Shown: piece after piece, positions 18,650-27,000 of the stretch
Position numbering within the stretch: position 1 is the stretch's first letter
Layout: every line of letters starts with the position of its first letter
Source: Candidatus Eisenbacteria bacterium
Lineage (GTDB): Bacteria > Orphanbacterota > Orphanbacteria > Orphanbacterales > Orphanbacteraceae
DNA length: 64,000 bases
Reading direction: 5' to 3'
NCBI GenBank assembly: GCA_016930695.1
Contig: JAFGGD010000026.1
Coordinates: forward strand, 1 to 64,000
Notes under the pieces: model-generated
Told to the model about the DNA's origin: nothing
The model's database searches: none
Seen by the model: only the letters and a program-made list of their open reading frames with translations
Translations under genes and position numbers: made by a program

Positions 18650-19069
18650 TCAATCGTCCGGTTCCAGCCGCTTGCCCAGGCTCACCACATCATCCGTCTT
18701 GTATCCGATTCGCTTGTAGAACGCGATCACCTCGGTATTGGCGCTTCGAACTTGCAGGTTGATTTTCGGGCAGCCTGCGGCACGAAGACGTTCTTCGGCT
18801 TCACGCATCATGCGCTTGCCCATTCCACGCCGGCGGAATTCCGGATGGACCGCGAGATAGTTGATCCAACCTCTGTGCCCCTCGTAACCGGCCATGACGC
18901 TGCAAACGATCCTGTCCTCCATGCACCCGACCAGAAACATTTCCGGTTGTACTTTCAGCTTTCGCCGGATATCGCGATGGGGATCATTCCAAGGGACCAC
19001 CAAGCCGCAGTCGGCCCAAAGAAGGACGACCTGCTCTTCGTCAATCGGTTCATACGGTCTGATTTTCAT
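18650..19069 (-). CDS. ypeA: YpeA-type GNAT acetyltransferase
   Basis: A 139-residue GCN5-related N-acetyltransferase. It closely resembles Escherichia coli YpeA in length and in landmark motifs: PWNDPHRDI, AGYEGHRGWINYLAVHPEFRR, the acetyl-CoA binding RRRGMGKRMM, GCPKINLQV and the end YKTDDVVSLGKRL. The start at 19069 (MKIRPYE) matches the YpeA N-terminus; an upstream in-frame ATG at 19117 would add 16 residues. The acceptor substrate of this family is not established, to my knowledge. It is a single gene convergent with the flavoenzyme and shares its terminator. Confidence 0.88.
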   Translation of the reverse strand: MKIRPYEPIDEEQVVLLWADCGLVVPWNDPHRDIRRKLKVQPEMFLVGCMEDRIVCSVMAGYEGHRGWINYLAVHPEFRRRGMGKRMMREAEERLRAAGCPKINLQVRSANTEVIAFYKRIGYKTDDVVSLGKRLEPDD

Positions 19070-19117
19070 CCCACTCATCCCGGATCGAAAAAGAGAAAAA
19101 TGAGCAGCCGCTTTCAT

Positions 19118-19667
19118 GTTCTCATTTTTTCCGCTGCCCGGCGACAGAGGAATGCGGGAAAGGTTCCTTCTCGGACGAGCGTCGGATGGGCGGCGCGAAA
19201 GCGGCGAACGGCGGGTTCACATGCGGCGCGTGGAGGGGCCTTAGAAATGTCGGAGTCGAAGACGGGATTCGGCGGCGGGACGGCGCTCCCGGAAACCACC
19301 GGGATTCCGTAAGCCTCCGGGAGGCTAACTAGTTGTACGGCAATGTGAAAAGAGTATTTTAAGGAGGCGGGTGTACAGTCGAATGTTGTCTTGCTATAAT
19401 TAAGCGACGACTCGAGTGTTTCGGGCGAAACCCACCGATCGCCCCCCATTGTTCCCGACAACGATTCCCACCGAGATCGCGGCCCGCCGGGTCAACCCAC
19501 CGGCATCGGCGGACCGGATGGAGACGTTTTTCCGGCCCTTTCACGGGGGCCGGGGATGTGGTGGTTTTCGATCCGACGGGAGAGGAACGGCGCTCTCGCG
19601 CGGGGCCGGACCGGGACGGCAGCGGCTCGGGCGGACTCCGATCGCAGGAGTGGCCGGCGGGGTGGGT
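19118..19667. other. Divergent spacer and 5' leader
   Basis: This lies between the acetyltransferase and the TMTC-like gene. It contains a promoter at 19371-19400. The region after it is GC-rich and open in the frame of the downstream gene (from a GTG at 19416). It reads as low-complexity Arg/Gly/Pro-rich sequence, so it is probably leader and not protein. No other gene is seen. Confidence 0.4.
19371..19400 (+). promoter_or_regulatory. Promoter of the TMTC-like gene
   Basis: TGTACA (19371-19376), 18-bp spacer, consensus -10 TATAAT (19395-19400). The transcript would begin near 19407, only nine bases before the earliest possible start codon (GTG 19416). This favours a start further downstream. 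Confidence 0.5.
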
Positions 19668-21548
19668 ATGGCGATGAGCGGGACGAGAAGCGCTACCCGG
19701 TCCGGCAACCGGACAGGCGCGGGATCCGCCGCGAAGGAACGACCGACCGACGGGTCGCGGGGTCGGAGAGGATTGCGCGGGAAGCGGGGCGCGGGCTTTC
19801 TAAGCGAAAAAACGGCGCTTCCTCTCGTCCTTTTCCTTTTTATCGCGGCGAACCTCTTCGTGTACGCGCGGGTCGGCGGCTTCGACTTCATCAACTACGA
19901 CGATCCCGTCTATGTTACGGAAAACGAGTTCGTCCGCTCGGGACTTACCCTCGAGGGCCTGAAGGAGGCCTTCACCTCTTTCCGCGGGTTCGCCTGGCAG
20001 CCGGTCACATGGGTTTCCCTCATGCTGGACGCGGAGGTTCGTGGGATCGATCCGGGCTATTTTCATCTGGTCAATCTGCTCTTCCACATCGCCAACACAA
20101 TCAGCCTCTTTCTTCTTCTACGGCGAATGACCGGCGCCTTCTGGCGAAGCGCATTTGTGGCGGGACTTTTCGCCCTCCACCCTCTGCGGGTCGAGTCGGT
20201 CGCCTGGATCTCCGAGAGGAAGGACGTGCTCGGCCTCTTCTGGGGGCTCGCCTCCCTTCACGCTTACACGGATTACGCCCGTCGCGGCAAACGATCTCTC
20301 CTCGTCCTCACCGGTTTTTTCCAGGCGCTCAGTCTGATGGCGAAACCGATGCTGGTCACTCTTCCCTTCCTGCTGATCCTGTTCGACTACTGGCCTCTTC
20401 GTCGCTTGGCGGCGGGGCCGTCGCCGGCGAGCAGGTTCTATCCGGCGCGGCTTCTCCGCGAAAAGATCCCGCTCTTTCTCGTCACCGCCTTTTTCGTGGG
20501 GATCACGGCGCTCGCGCAAAAGCCGGTCGAGGGGATCGGAGGCAATGTCGTCTCCCTTCCTCTGGGCGACAAGGCGGCGAACGCCGCCGTCTCCTATGTC
20601 CGTTACGTCGGAAAGATTCTGCGGCCGTCGGATCTCTCGATCCTCTATCCCCACCCGAGCCTCTCCGGCGGAGTTCCCCTCTCCGCACAACAAGTCCTCG
20701 GGTCGGCCGCGGCGCTCCTGGCGGTCTCCTGGGCGGCATGGCGCCTGCGGCGGCGGCGTTACCTCCCCGTCGGGTGGTTTTGGTTTCTAGGATCGATGGT
20801 GCCGATCATCGGATTCGTACAGGTTGGGTTGCACGCCATCGCCGATCGATACACCTACTTCCCCTCCATCGGCCTTTTCGTGATGGTTGTCTGGGGAGTC
20901 GCGGAGATCGCCTCGGCGGCCGAGAAGCGCCGTTTCCTGCCGGCCCGCCGGTTGGCCATCGGGGTCGCGATGCTTCTGCTCACCGGTTGCGCCCTCGCTT
21001 CCCGGGAGCGCGTTGCCTGCTGGCATGACTCGCTTACCCTGTACGCCGATGCCCTGCGCGCCGGTCCGGTCAGCCCGCGAGTCCTCTACAACTACGGTTG
21101 CGCGCTTATGCGGTCGGGGCGCGGCGGCGAGGCGATTGGTGTTTTCAAGGAGACGATCCGCCTGGATCCGAGCTATGGAAAGGCGTACAACAATTTAGGT
21201 CTTGCCTATCGAGAGAAGGGGCTCAAGGACGAGGCGGCGCGGTGTTTTCGGGACGCCCTCCGCCTGGATCCCGGCCACGTCTCCGCCGCGGTCAATCTGA
21301 GCGCGCTCCTCGCCGAGAGCGGAGACATCGAAGGGGCGATCGAATGCCGCCGCCGTGTCGCGGTCCTGAACGGAAGCGATTCCAAGAACCGGAACGATCT
21401 CGGAGTCCTTCTCGCCATGAGCGGGCGTTACACGGAAGCGGAGGCCGAGTTCCGCCGGGCGCTGGAACTCTCGCCCGGCTTTCCAGAAGCCCGGGAAAAT
21501 CTGGAGCAGTTGCTCCGGTGCCGCCCCTACAGCAGGAGAGCGGAATGA
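19668..21548 (+). CDS. TMTC-like membrane glycosyltransferase with TPR domain
   Basis: A 626-residue protein from ATG 19668 (preceded by GGGGTGGG); the frame is open from GTG 19416, so up to 84 more residues are possible. About ten membrane helices carry the signature of TPR-containing O-mannosyltransferase-like proteins: NYDDPVYVTEN, GYFHLVNLLFHIAN, ALHPLRVESVAWISERKDVL, SLMAKPMLVTLPFLL, FDYWPL and HAIADRYTYFPSIGLF. The C-terminus has four tetratricopeptide repeats (NYGCALMRSGRGGEAI, NNLGLAYREKGLKDEA and so on). A GT-C-type transfer of sugar to exported proteins is the family-based inference. Substrate and partners are unknown. It could glycosylate the large surface proteins encoded in this window. 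Confidence 0.82.
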   Translation: MAMSGTRSATRSGNRTGAGSAAKERPTDGSRGRRGLRGKRGAGFLSEKTALPLVLFLFIAANLFVYARVGGFDFINYDDPVYVTENEFVRSGLTLEGLKEAFTSFRGFAWQPVTWVSLMLDAEVRGIDPGYFHLVNLLFHIANTISLFLLLRRMTGAFWRSAFVAGLFALHPLRVESVAWISERKDVLGLFWGLASLHAYTDYARRGKRSLLVLTGFFQALSLMAKPMLVTLPFLLILFDYWPLRRLAAGPSPASRFYPARLLREKIPLFLVTAFFVGITALAQKPVEGIGGNVVSLPLGDKAANAAVSYVRYVGKILRPSDLSILYPHPSLSGGVPLSAQQVLGSAAALLAVSWAAWRLRRRRYLPVGWFWFLGSMVPIIGFVQVGLHAIADRYTYFPSIGLFVMVVWGVAEIASAAEKRRFLPARRLAIGVAMLLLTGCALASRERVACWHDSLTLYADALRAGPVSPRVLYNYGCALMRSGRGGEAIGVFKETIRLDPSYGKAYNNLGLAYREKGLKDEAARCFRDALRLDPGHVSAAVNLSALLAESGDIEGAIECRRRVAVLNGSDSKNRNDLGVLLAMSGRYTEAEAEFRRALELSPGFPEARENLEQLLRCRPYSRRAE

Positions 21549-21700
21549 CGGAACGGGCCGGAGGCGGCCGCCGCCGGCCGGCCGGGACGCGCATCACCGG
21601 GAGGGAGATGCGGCGTGTTTCGCGGCATCGCCCGGCTTCTTTCGCGCGCCGCTGTTCTCGGACGGAACGCGGCCGCGACCTCGGGGATCGGTGAGGCGTT
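21549..21700. other. Short convergent spacer, nothing recognised
   Basis: The TMTC-like gene and pbpC end here, facing each other. No hairpin with a T-run on either strand was found. Confidence 0.4.
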
Positions 21701-24028
21701 TCAGCGGGAGGGGTCGTCGCGCACGACGATATCGATCGATCGGGAGCGTCCCTCGTCGTCCATGCAGAGAAGTGTGTGGCGGCCCGGGTCCGGGGAGATG
21801 AACAGGTCGTCCCTGGGCGCTCCCGAGTAGACGAGCCGCCCGTCGAGAAACCAGAAGATCCTGCCGGTGCCGTTGGCGACCTGCGCGTCCAGAAGAACTT
21901 TCTGGTAGCGGCGATCCACGTTGGCGCGTAGCCGGTAGACGGAGCCGTCGATCGGCGACCGGATCAGCGGAGCGGCCCCGTTCGCGAGCCGCGAACAATC
22001 GGGGTCATGCTCGGGAATCTCGTCGATCGGATGTCCGTTTCTCTCCATCCAGGTGGCGATCTCGGGAGGCCAGAGGGCGACGATCCTTTCCTCGCAGTCC
22101 CTCCCCATGCGGCAGTGGGGGCAGAGCCGATAGCCGGTCTTCCGGTCGACGAGAATCCGCCGATGCACGTCGCAGGGGGTTTGCGGTGAAAGACCGGGCA
22201 GGAAGAGTTCCTTCTTGTGGGTGGGGCAGTCGGCGTTGGGGGGGAGGCCGCTCGCCGCGCAGACGGTCCTCTCCGCGACCGTAGGGGGACGCGCGAACCA
22301 CACGCCGTCGTCCGGTCGATCCAACGCCGCGAAGATCTCGAAGAGAATCGGCGCCGCCGTCTCCGCGCCGACGAGCGCGGGGACGCCCGAGCCGTCGAAG
22401 TTTCCGACCCAGACGCCGACGGCGTGTCGCGGGTCGTAGCCGATGCTCCATGCGTCGCGATGGCCGTAAGAGGTTCCGGTCTTCCAGGCGACCTTGGGGA
22501 TGTGGATCGCCTGCTCCCAAACCGCCGGCAACTCCGGCCGGCGGAGCCCGGTCAGCATCTCTCCGAGAATGAAACAAGCGCCTTCTCCCAGAAGGCGGCG
22601 ACCCTCGGCGCGCGGCTCGTCCCGGAGCGCGATGCATGGGGAGAAGAGCCCCCCCGCGGCGACGCCGCGATAGACGTTGGTCAGTTCCAGAAGAGTGATC
22701 CCCGCGCCGCCCAGTGCGAGAGAGAGACCGTAGTGTTCTTTCCCTTCGGGAAGGGTCGTGACCCCGGCGTCGCGCAGGAAGGAATGGAGACCGCGGTTGC
22801 CCAGGCGCGCGTACAGGTTGACGGCCGGAACGTTGAGGGAGCGTTCCAGCGCTTCCTCCGCGGTGACGGCGCCGCTATTCCGTCCGTCGTAGTTGACCGG
22901 CCGGTAGCCGGAGTAGTCGACGGGCGCGTCGGCCAGGATCGTGCTCGGCGTGATCAATCCCTGATCGAGTCCGAGGGCGTAGAGAAAGGGTTTGAGCGCC
23001 GAGCCGGGGGAGCGGGGGGCGGTCGCGCCGTTGACCTGTCCGCAGGCGCCGTCGTCGAAGAAGTCGAGCGATCCGATGAGCGCCAGCAGCTCGCCGGTTT
23101 CGACGTCCAATACCACGGCGGCGGCGTTGGTGATCCCCCTCCGGGCAAGCTCAGCGGCGTGCCGCGCGAGGACGCCGGCCGTCGCCGCCTGCGCTTCGCC
23201 GTCGATGGTCGTTTCCAGACGCTCTCTCTCCGGACGCTTCGCCGCCAGCATGTCCGACAGGTGCGGCGCGCGAAAAGGCATGGAGTAACGGCGCGCCTCG
23301 ATCGGTTCCGTCTCCGCGCGCCGCGCCTCCGCCTCGGTGATCGCGCCCCGCGCGACCATCCGTTCGAGCACCCGCCCCCGCGCGCGCCGCGCCGCTTCGG
23401 GGTCGAGGTCCGGCCTGTTGGCGTTGGGATTTTTGGGAATCGCCGCGAGCAGCGCCGCCTCGCCGATGCTCAGTCGTTCCACGCTCTTGTCGAAGTAGAT
23501 GCGCGCCGCGGCGCCCGCGCCCACCACGTTTCCGCCGTAGGGAGCCATGTCGAGATAGAGGGCGAGGATTTCCTTCTTCGTGTACGTCCGTTCGATCTGG
23601 AGCGACCGGAAAGCCTCAATGATTTTATTGCGAAACGTTCGTTCCTTGGGTTCCATGAGGCGCGCGAGCTGCATGGTGATCGTCGAACCGCCCTGTACCA
23701 CGCGCCCCGCTCGGATATTCACGAGGAGCGCCCGCGCGATCGAGAGGGGATTGATCCCGGCGTGGTAACGGAAGAAGCGGTCCTCGTAGGCCAGGACGGA
23801 TCGTTCGAGATGCTCGGAGAATCCGTCCGTTCCGGAGCGGAGCCGCCACATCCCGTCCGGGGCGAGGTAGACGCGGAGAACCTCTCCCCGGCGGTCGAAG
23901 ACGACCCGGGAACCGGGCGGCGACAGCTTCCCGCGCGGGAGCGGAAAGGCGCGGTGGGCCGCCTCGAAGAGGAGGAACGGCGCCGCGACGAGGACGGCGG
24001 CGGCGAGAATGAGTCGGTTCCGGCGCAT
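21701..24028 (-). CDS. pbpC: Penicillin-binding protein 1C
   Basis: A 775-residue bifunctional class A penicillin-binding protein of the PbpC type. After an N-terminal signal anchor (about 6-25), the glycosyltransferase domain has EDRFFRYHAG (catalytic Glu 82), QGGSTITMQLARL and KEILALYLDMAPYGG. The transpeptidase domain has the nucleophile motif SALK (about residue 343), SLN and KTGTSYGHRDAW (about 518). A PBP1C-specific C-terminal domain follows, including a Cys-rich stretch (CAASGLPPNADCPTHKK). It polymerises and cross-links peptidoglycan in the periplasm. Its ATG lies one base after the stop of the alpha-2-macroglobulin gene, the arrangement known from enterobacterial yfhM-pbpC, so the two are co-transcribed and probably act together. 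Confidence 0.94.
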   Translation of the reverse strand: MRRNRLILAAAVLVAAPFLLFEAAHRAFPLPRGKLSPPGSRVVFDRRGEVLRVYLAPDGMWRLRSGTDGFSEHLERSVLAYEDRFFRYHAGINPLSIARALLVNIRAGRVVQGGSTITMQLARLMEPKERTFRNKIIEAFRSLQIERTYTKKEILALYLDMAPYGGNVVGAGAAARIYFDKSVERLSIGEAALLAAIPKNPNANRPDLDPEAARRARGRVLERMVARGAITEAEARRAETEPIEARRYSMPFRAPHLSDMLAAKRPERERLETTIDGEAQAATAGVLARHAAELARRGITNAAAVVLDVETGELLALIGSLDFFDDGACGQVNGATAPRSPGSALKPFLYALGLDQGLITPSTILADAPVDYSGYRPVNYDGRNSGAVTAEEALERSLNVPAVNLYARLGNRGLHSFLRDAGVTTLPEGKEHYGLSLALGGAGITLLELTNVYRGVAAGGLFSPCIALRDEPRAEGRRLLGEGACFILGEMLTGLRRPELPAVWEQAIHIPKVAWKTGTSYGHRDAWSIGYDPRHAVGVWVGNFDGSGVPALVGAETAAPILFEIFAALDRPDDGVWFARPPTVAERTVCAASGLPPNADCPTHKKELFLPGLSPQTPCDVHRRILVDRKTGYRLCPHCRMGRDCEERIVALWPPEIATWMERNGHPIDEIPEHDPDCSRLANGAAPLIRSPIDGSVYRLRANVDRRYQKVLLDAQVANGTGRIFWFLDGRLVYSGAPRDDLFISPDPGRHTLLCMDDEGRSRSIDIVVRDDPSR

Positions 24029-24029
24029 C

Positions 24030-27000
24030 TCAATCGGCGGGGCGCACGGTGATCCGTCCGCCCGATGCGACCGATGATTTCATGGGCGCGTACATCGCTT
24101 CGGCGCGAACCGGCGGCCGCGTGAACTCTCCCGCCGTGACGGCGCGAAGGCCGTAGTAGTACTTCTCGGTTTCCCCCTGCCGCAGGTCGCCGTAAAAGAC
24201 GATCCGGTCGTCCCGGAAATCCATGTAGACCGGGCCGCGCGTCTTCTTGTCGATCCAGGTGAGGGCGCGGCGCGACTGAAGCCGCGGGTTCTCGATCTCC
24301 AGACCGGCGGGGAGAAGGTCGACCACGGCCACGTTTTCGACGTCGCCGGAAAGAGCGCGCACGGTCACCTCGGCGACCACCAAGTCCCCCTGGCGGAAAG
24401 CGTCCGATCGGATCGGAACGCCCTCCTCGTCGAGATAGCGCCGTCGCACTTCGATGTCGCGGTCGTACTCTTCGATGTGGCGTCCCGAGGGGATGCCGTC
24501 GGCGCGCCAGTAGTAATAGCAAACGCCGTTTCCCGTCAGGTCGAGCGACACCTCGCCGCCCCCCCAGTCCCGTCCGGCGAAACGGTCGCCGCGGTTGTCG
24601 AATGGCCCGAGCTCGCGGCCGTCGATCCGCGCGACGCCCCGGAAGGATCCGTCCCCCTGCTGCGTCCGCATGATCTTCCCGAGCGCAAGAAGGGCGAAAG
24701 CGTTCTCCTGGGTCGTTTCCCAGCGGCGGTTCTTCTCGGCCGCGTCCGTCAGCGACCGCACGAGAACGGGCACCACCGGATTGCGCGGGTCCACTTCGGC
24801 CAGAACGTCGAGGCAGATCGCCGTCCCCCGAACGGGGGAATGCAGGATGCCGCCGGATTCCGCCGCCTCTTCGGGGGCCGACGTGGGGGCCGCGGATTTG
24901 GGAAGGAGCCGGTGCGCGGTGACCATGTCCCCCGCGAGGGCGAAGGCTCCGGCGAGCTGATAGAGCGAGTAGTCGGCCAGCCGGTCCGTGGTGCTGTTCA
25001 GGAGGAAGTTCATGGAGGCGCGTTCGGGCGCGCCCGCGAGCGACGCCAGGTAGCAGGCATAGGCGGAGAGCGCGTATTCACGATCCTTGTTCTGCGAGTT
25101 CATCCGGGCGTAACCGGGGAGCAGGCGGACCATCCGGTCGTAAACGCGATCCGTAACGGTGTAACCGTTGCGCCGCGCCTCGATCAGAAAGTGAATCGCG
25201 TAGAGATTGCACCAGTCGTTCACGTGGCCGCCGCCCGGCCAATAGGAGAACGCGCCGTCGGGGAGCTGCATGGATTCGATCTCGGCGATCCCCTCGGCGA
25301 CATAGTAATCGCCGCCGCCGCCGCCGAAAAGTGCCGGATCGACGAGGCGCGCGAGGTCGTCGAAGTAGAGGAGGGGGAAGAGACCGGAGACCTTCTGTTC
25401 CAGGCAACCGTGTGGGTAACGGAGCAGGTACTGCAGCCCGGCTCCGAAACGGACGGCCGGGAAGGATGAGAGGGAGAGCGAGAAGTCCGCGCTCCCCTCG
25501 ATCCAGTCTCCGGGGAGAACGAAGGAGGCGGGCATGGAGTCGGTGACGACGCCGCTTCCGGCGAGTGTGAGCATCGGGGCGGGCGGGCGGAGGGGCGCCT
25601 TCACGCGGATCTCGGAGCGCTCTCCTCCTCCTTCGGCGGTGAGAAGGAACTCGATTTCCCCGGCGCCTTCGTCCGCTTCGACCTCGAAGAACGCCACGTC
25701 CTCCGTTCCGTCCGGGATGGAAAGCCGCGCCGTCGCCGCTCCTCGAATCCGGGCCGGTCCATGCGCGTCCAGCCGGACGGCGATCTCCGATTCCGCGCCG
25801 GTTCCGTTATAGACGGCCACCGGCACGGTGAACCGATCCCCGCCGGCGAGGAAGCGCGGAAAGGTGGGGGTCATCTGGATCGGCCGGCGCACGATCACCC
25901 GGTTCTCCCCGCCGCCGAATCGGTCGTCCGCCGCGGCGGCCGCCATCAGGCGGATCGTCCCGGCGAATTCGGGGATCGGGAAAGTCACGCGCCCGTGTCC
26001 CCGATCGTCGGTGCGGACCAGCCCCGACCAGAACGACACGGGTCGGACCCGCTGGACGGCCACGGGACTCAGCTGGCGCTTACGCGCGGTCTCCACGTCG
26101 CCCGAAGACGACGAGGCGAGAGGCTCGAACTCGGGGAGCACCGCGCCGTAGAGATCGTGGGAGCGGACGAGAAGACGGCGCCGGCCGAGAAAGTGGGCGT
26201 GCGGATCGGGGGTCTGAAAGTCGGTGAGCCGGCAGATCCCTTCGTCGACGGCGGCGATGGTGACGTCCGCCGCGCGCCCACGCAATCCGTTCACGCGGAA
26301 GTCGACGGTCAGCTCGCGCTCGGGAAGGATCACGTCGGGCGCTTCGAGTTCGACGGCGAGCCGCCTGTCCTCGGTGTCGACTTTCAGCGGGATCACCCCG
26401 AAGGCGCGGATCGGCGTGTCGGGCTCCAGGTTTTCCGTCGAGTGGATCAGATGAGCCGAGAGGTAAACGTTGGGGAGATATTCCTCCCGCACGGGGATCT
26501 CGACCATGGCGGTGTTTTCCGAGAGCGTGAGTATGCGGTGGCTCAGCACGCGCTCCCGCTCGACGGTCAGGAGGAGCTTTCCGGAGAAGGGGGCGCGGAT
26601 CTGCAGCTTAGCCGTGTCGCCGGTCCGATAGACGTCTCGGTCCAGGTCGAGTTCGACGCGGTCCGGTCGGTCCATCGCCCAAGGGGCGTACCCCCATCCG
26701 CTGGCGTAGAAACCGATGGAGGCGGCGGCGCCCGTTTCGGGATCCTCCGTCACCACGAGAAAGCTGCCGTAGTCCTCCGGGGTGACGGTGAACGAGGCGA
26801 CGCCGGCGGAGGTGGTTACGGAGAACTCCCGCTGCGGTTCCTCGACCCGCTCCGAAACGTAACGGTATCCGCGTTGCCCGGTGTCGCGGAGAATCGACTG
26901 CCACACGACGCGATGGAAAGTGACCCGTAAAGATCTTCCCTCCAAGGGGCGGCCGTCCGGCGCGACCAGGGCGTATTCGATCTCCACCGGCTTGCCGCGC

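Noticed and set aside
22217-24052. 611-codon plus-strand open frame
   Set aside because: Antisense to pbpC, which has complete catalytic motifs; the shadow protein is compositionally biased.
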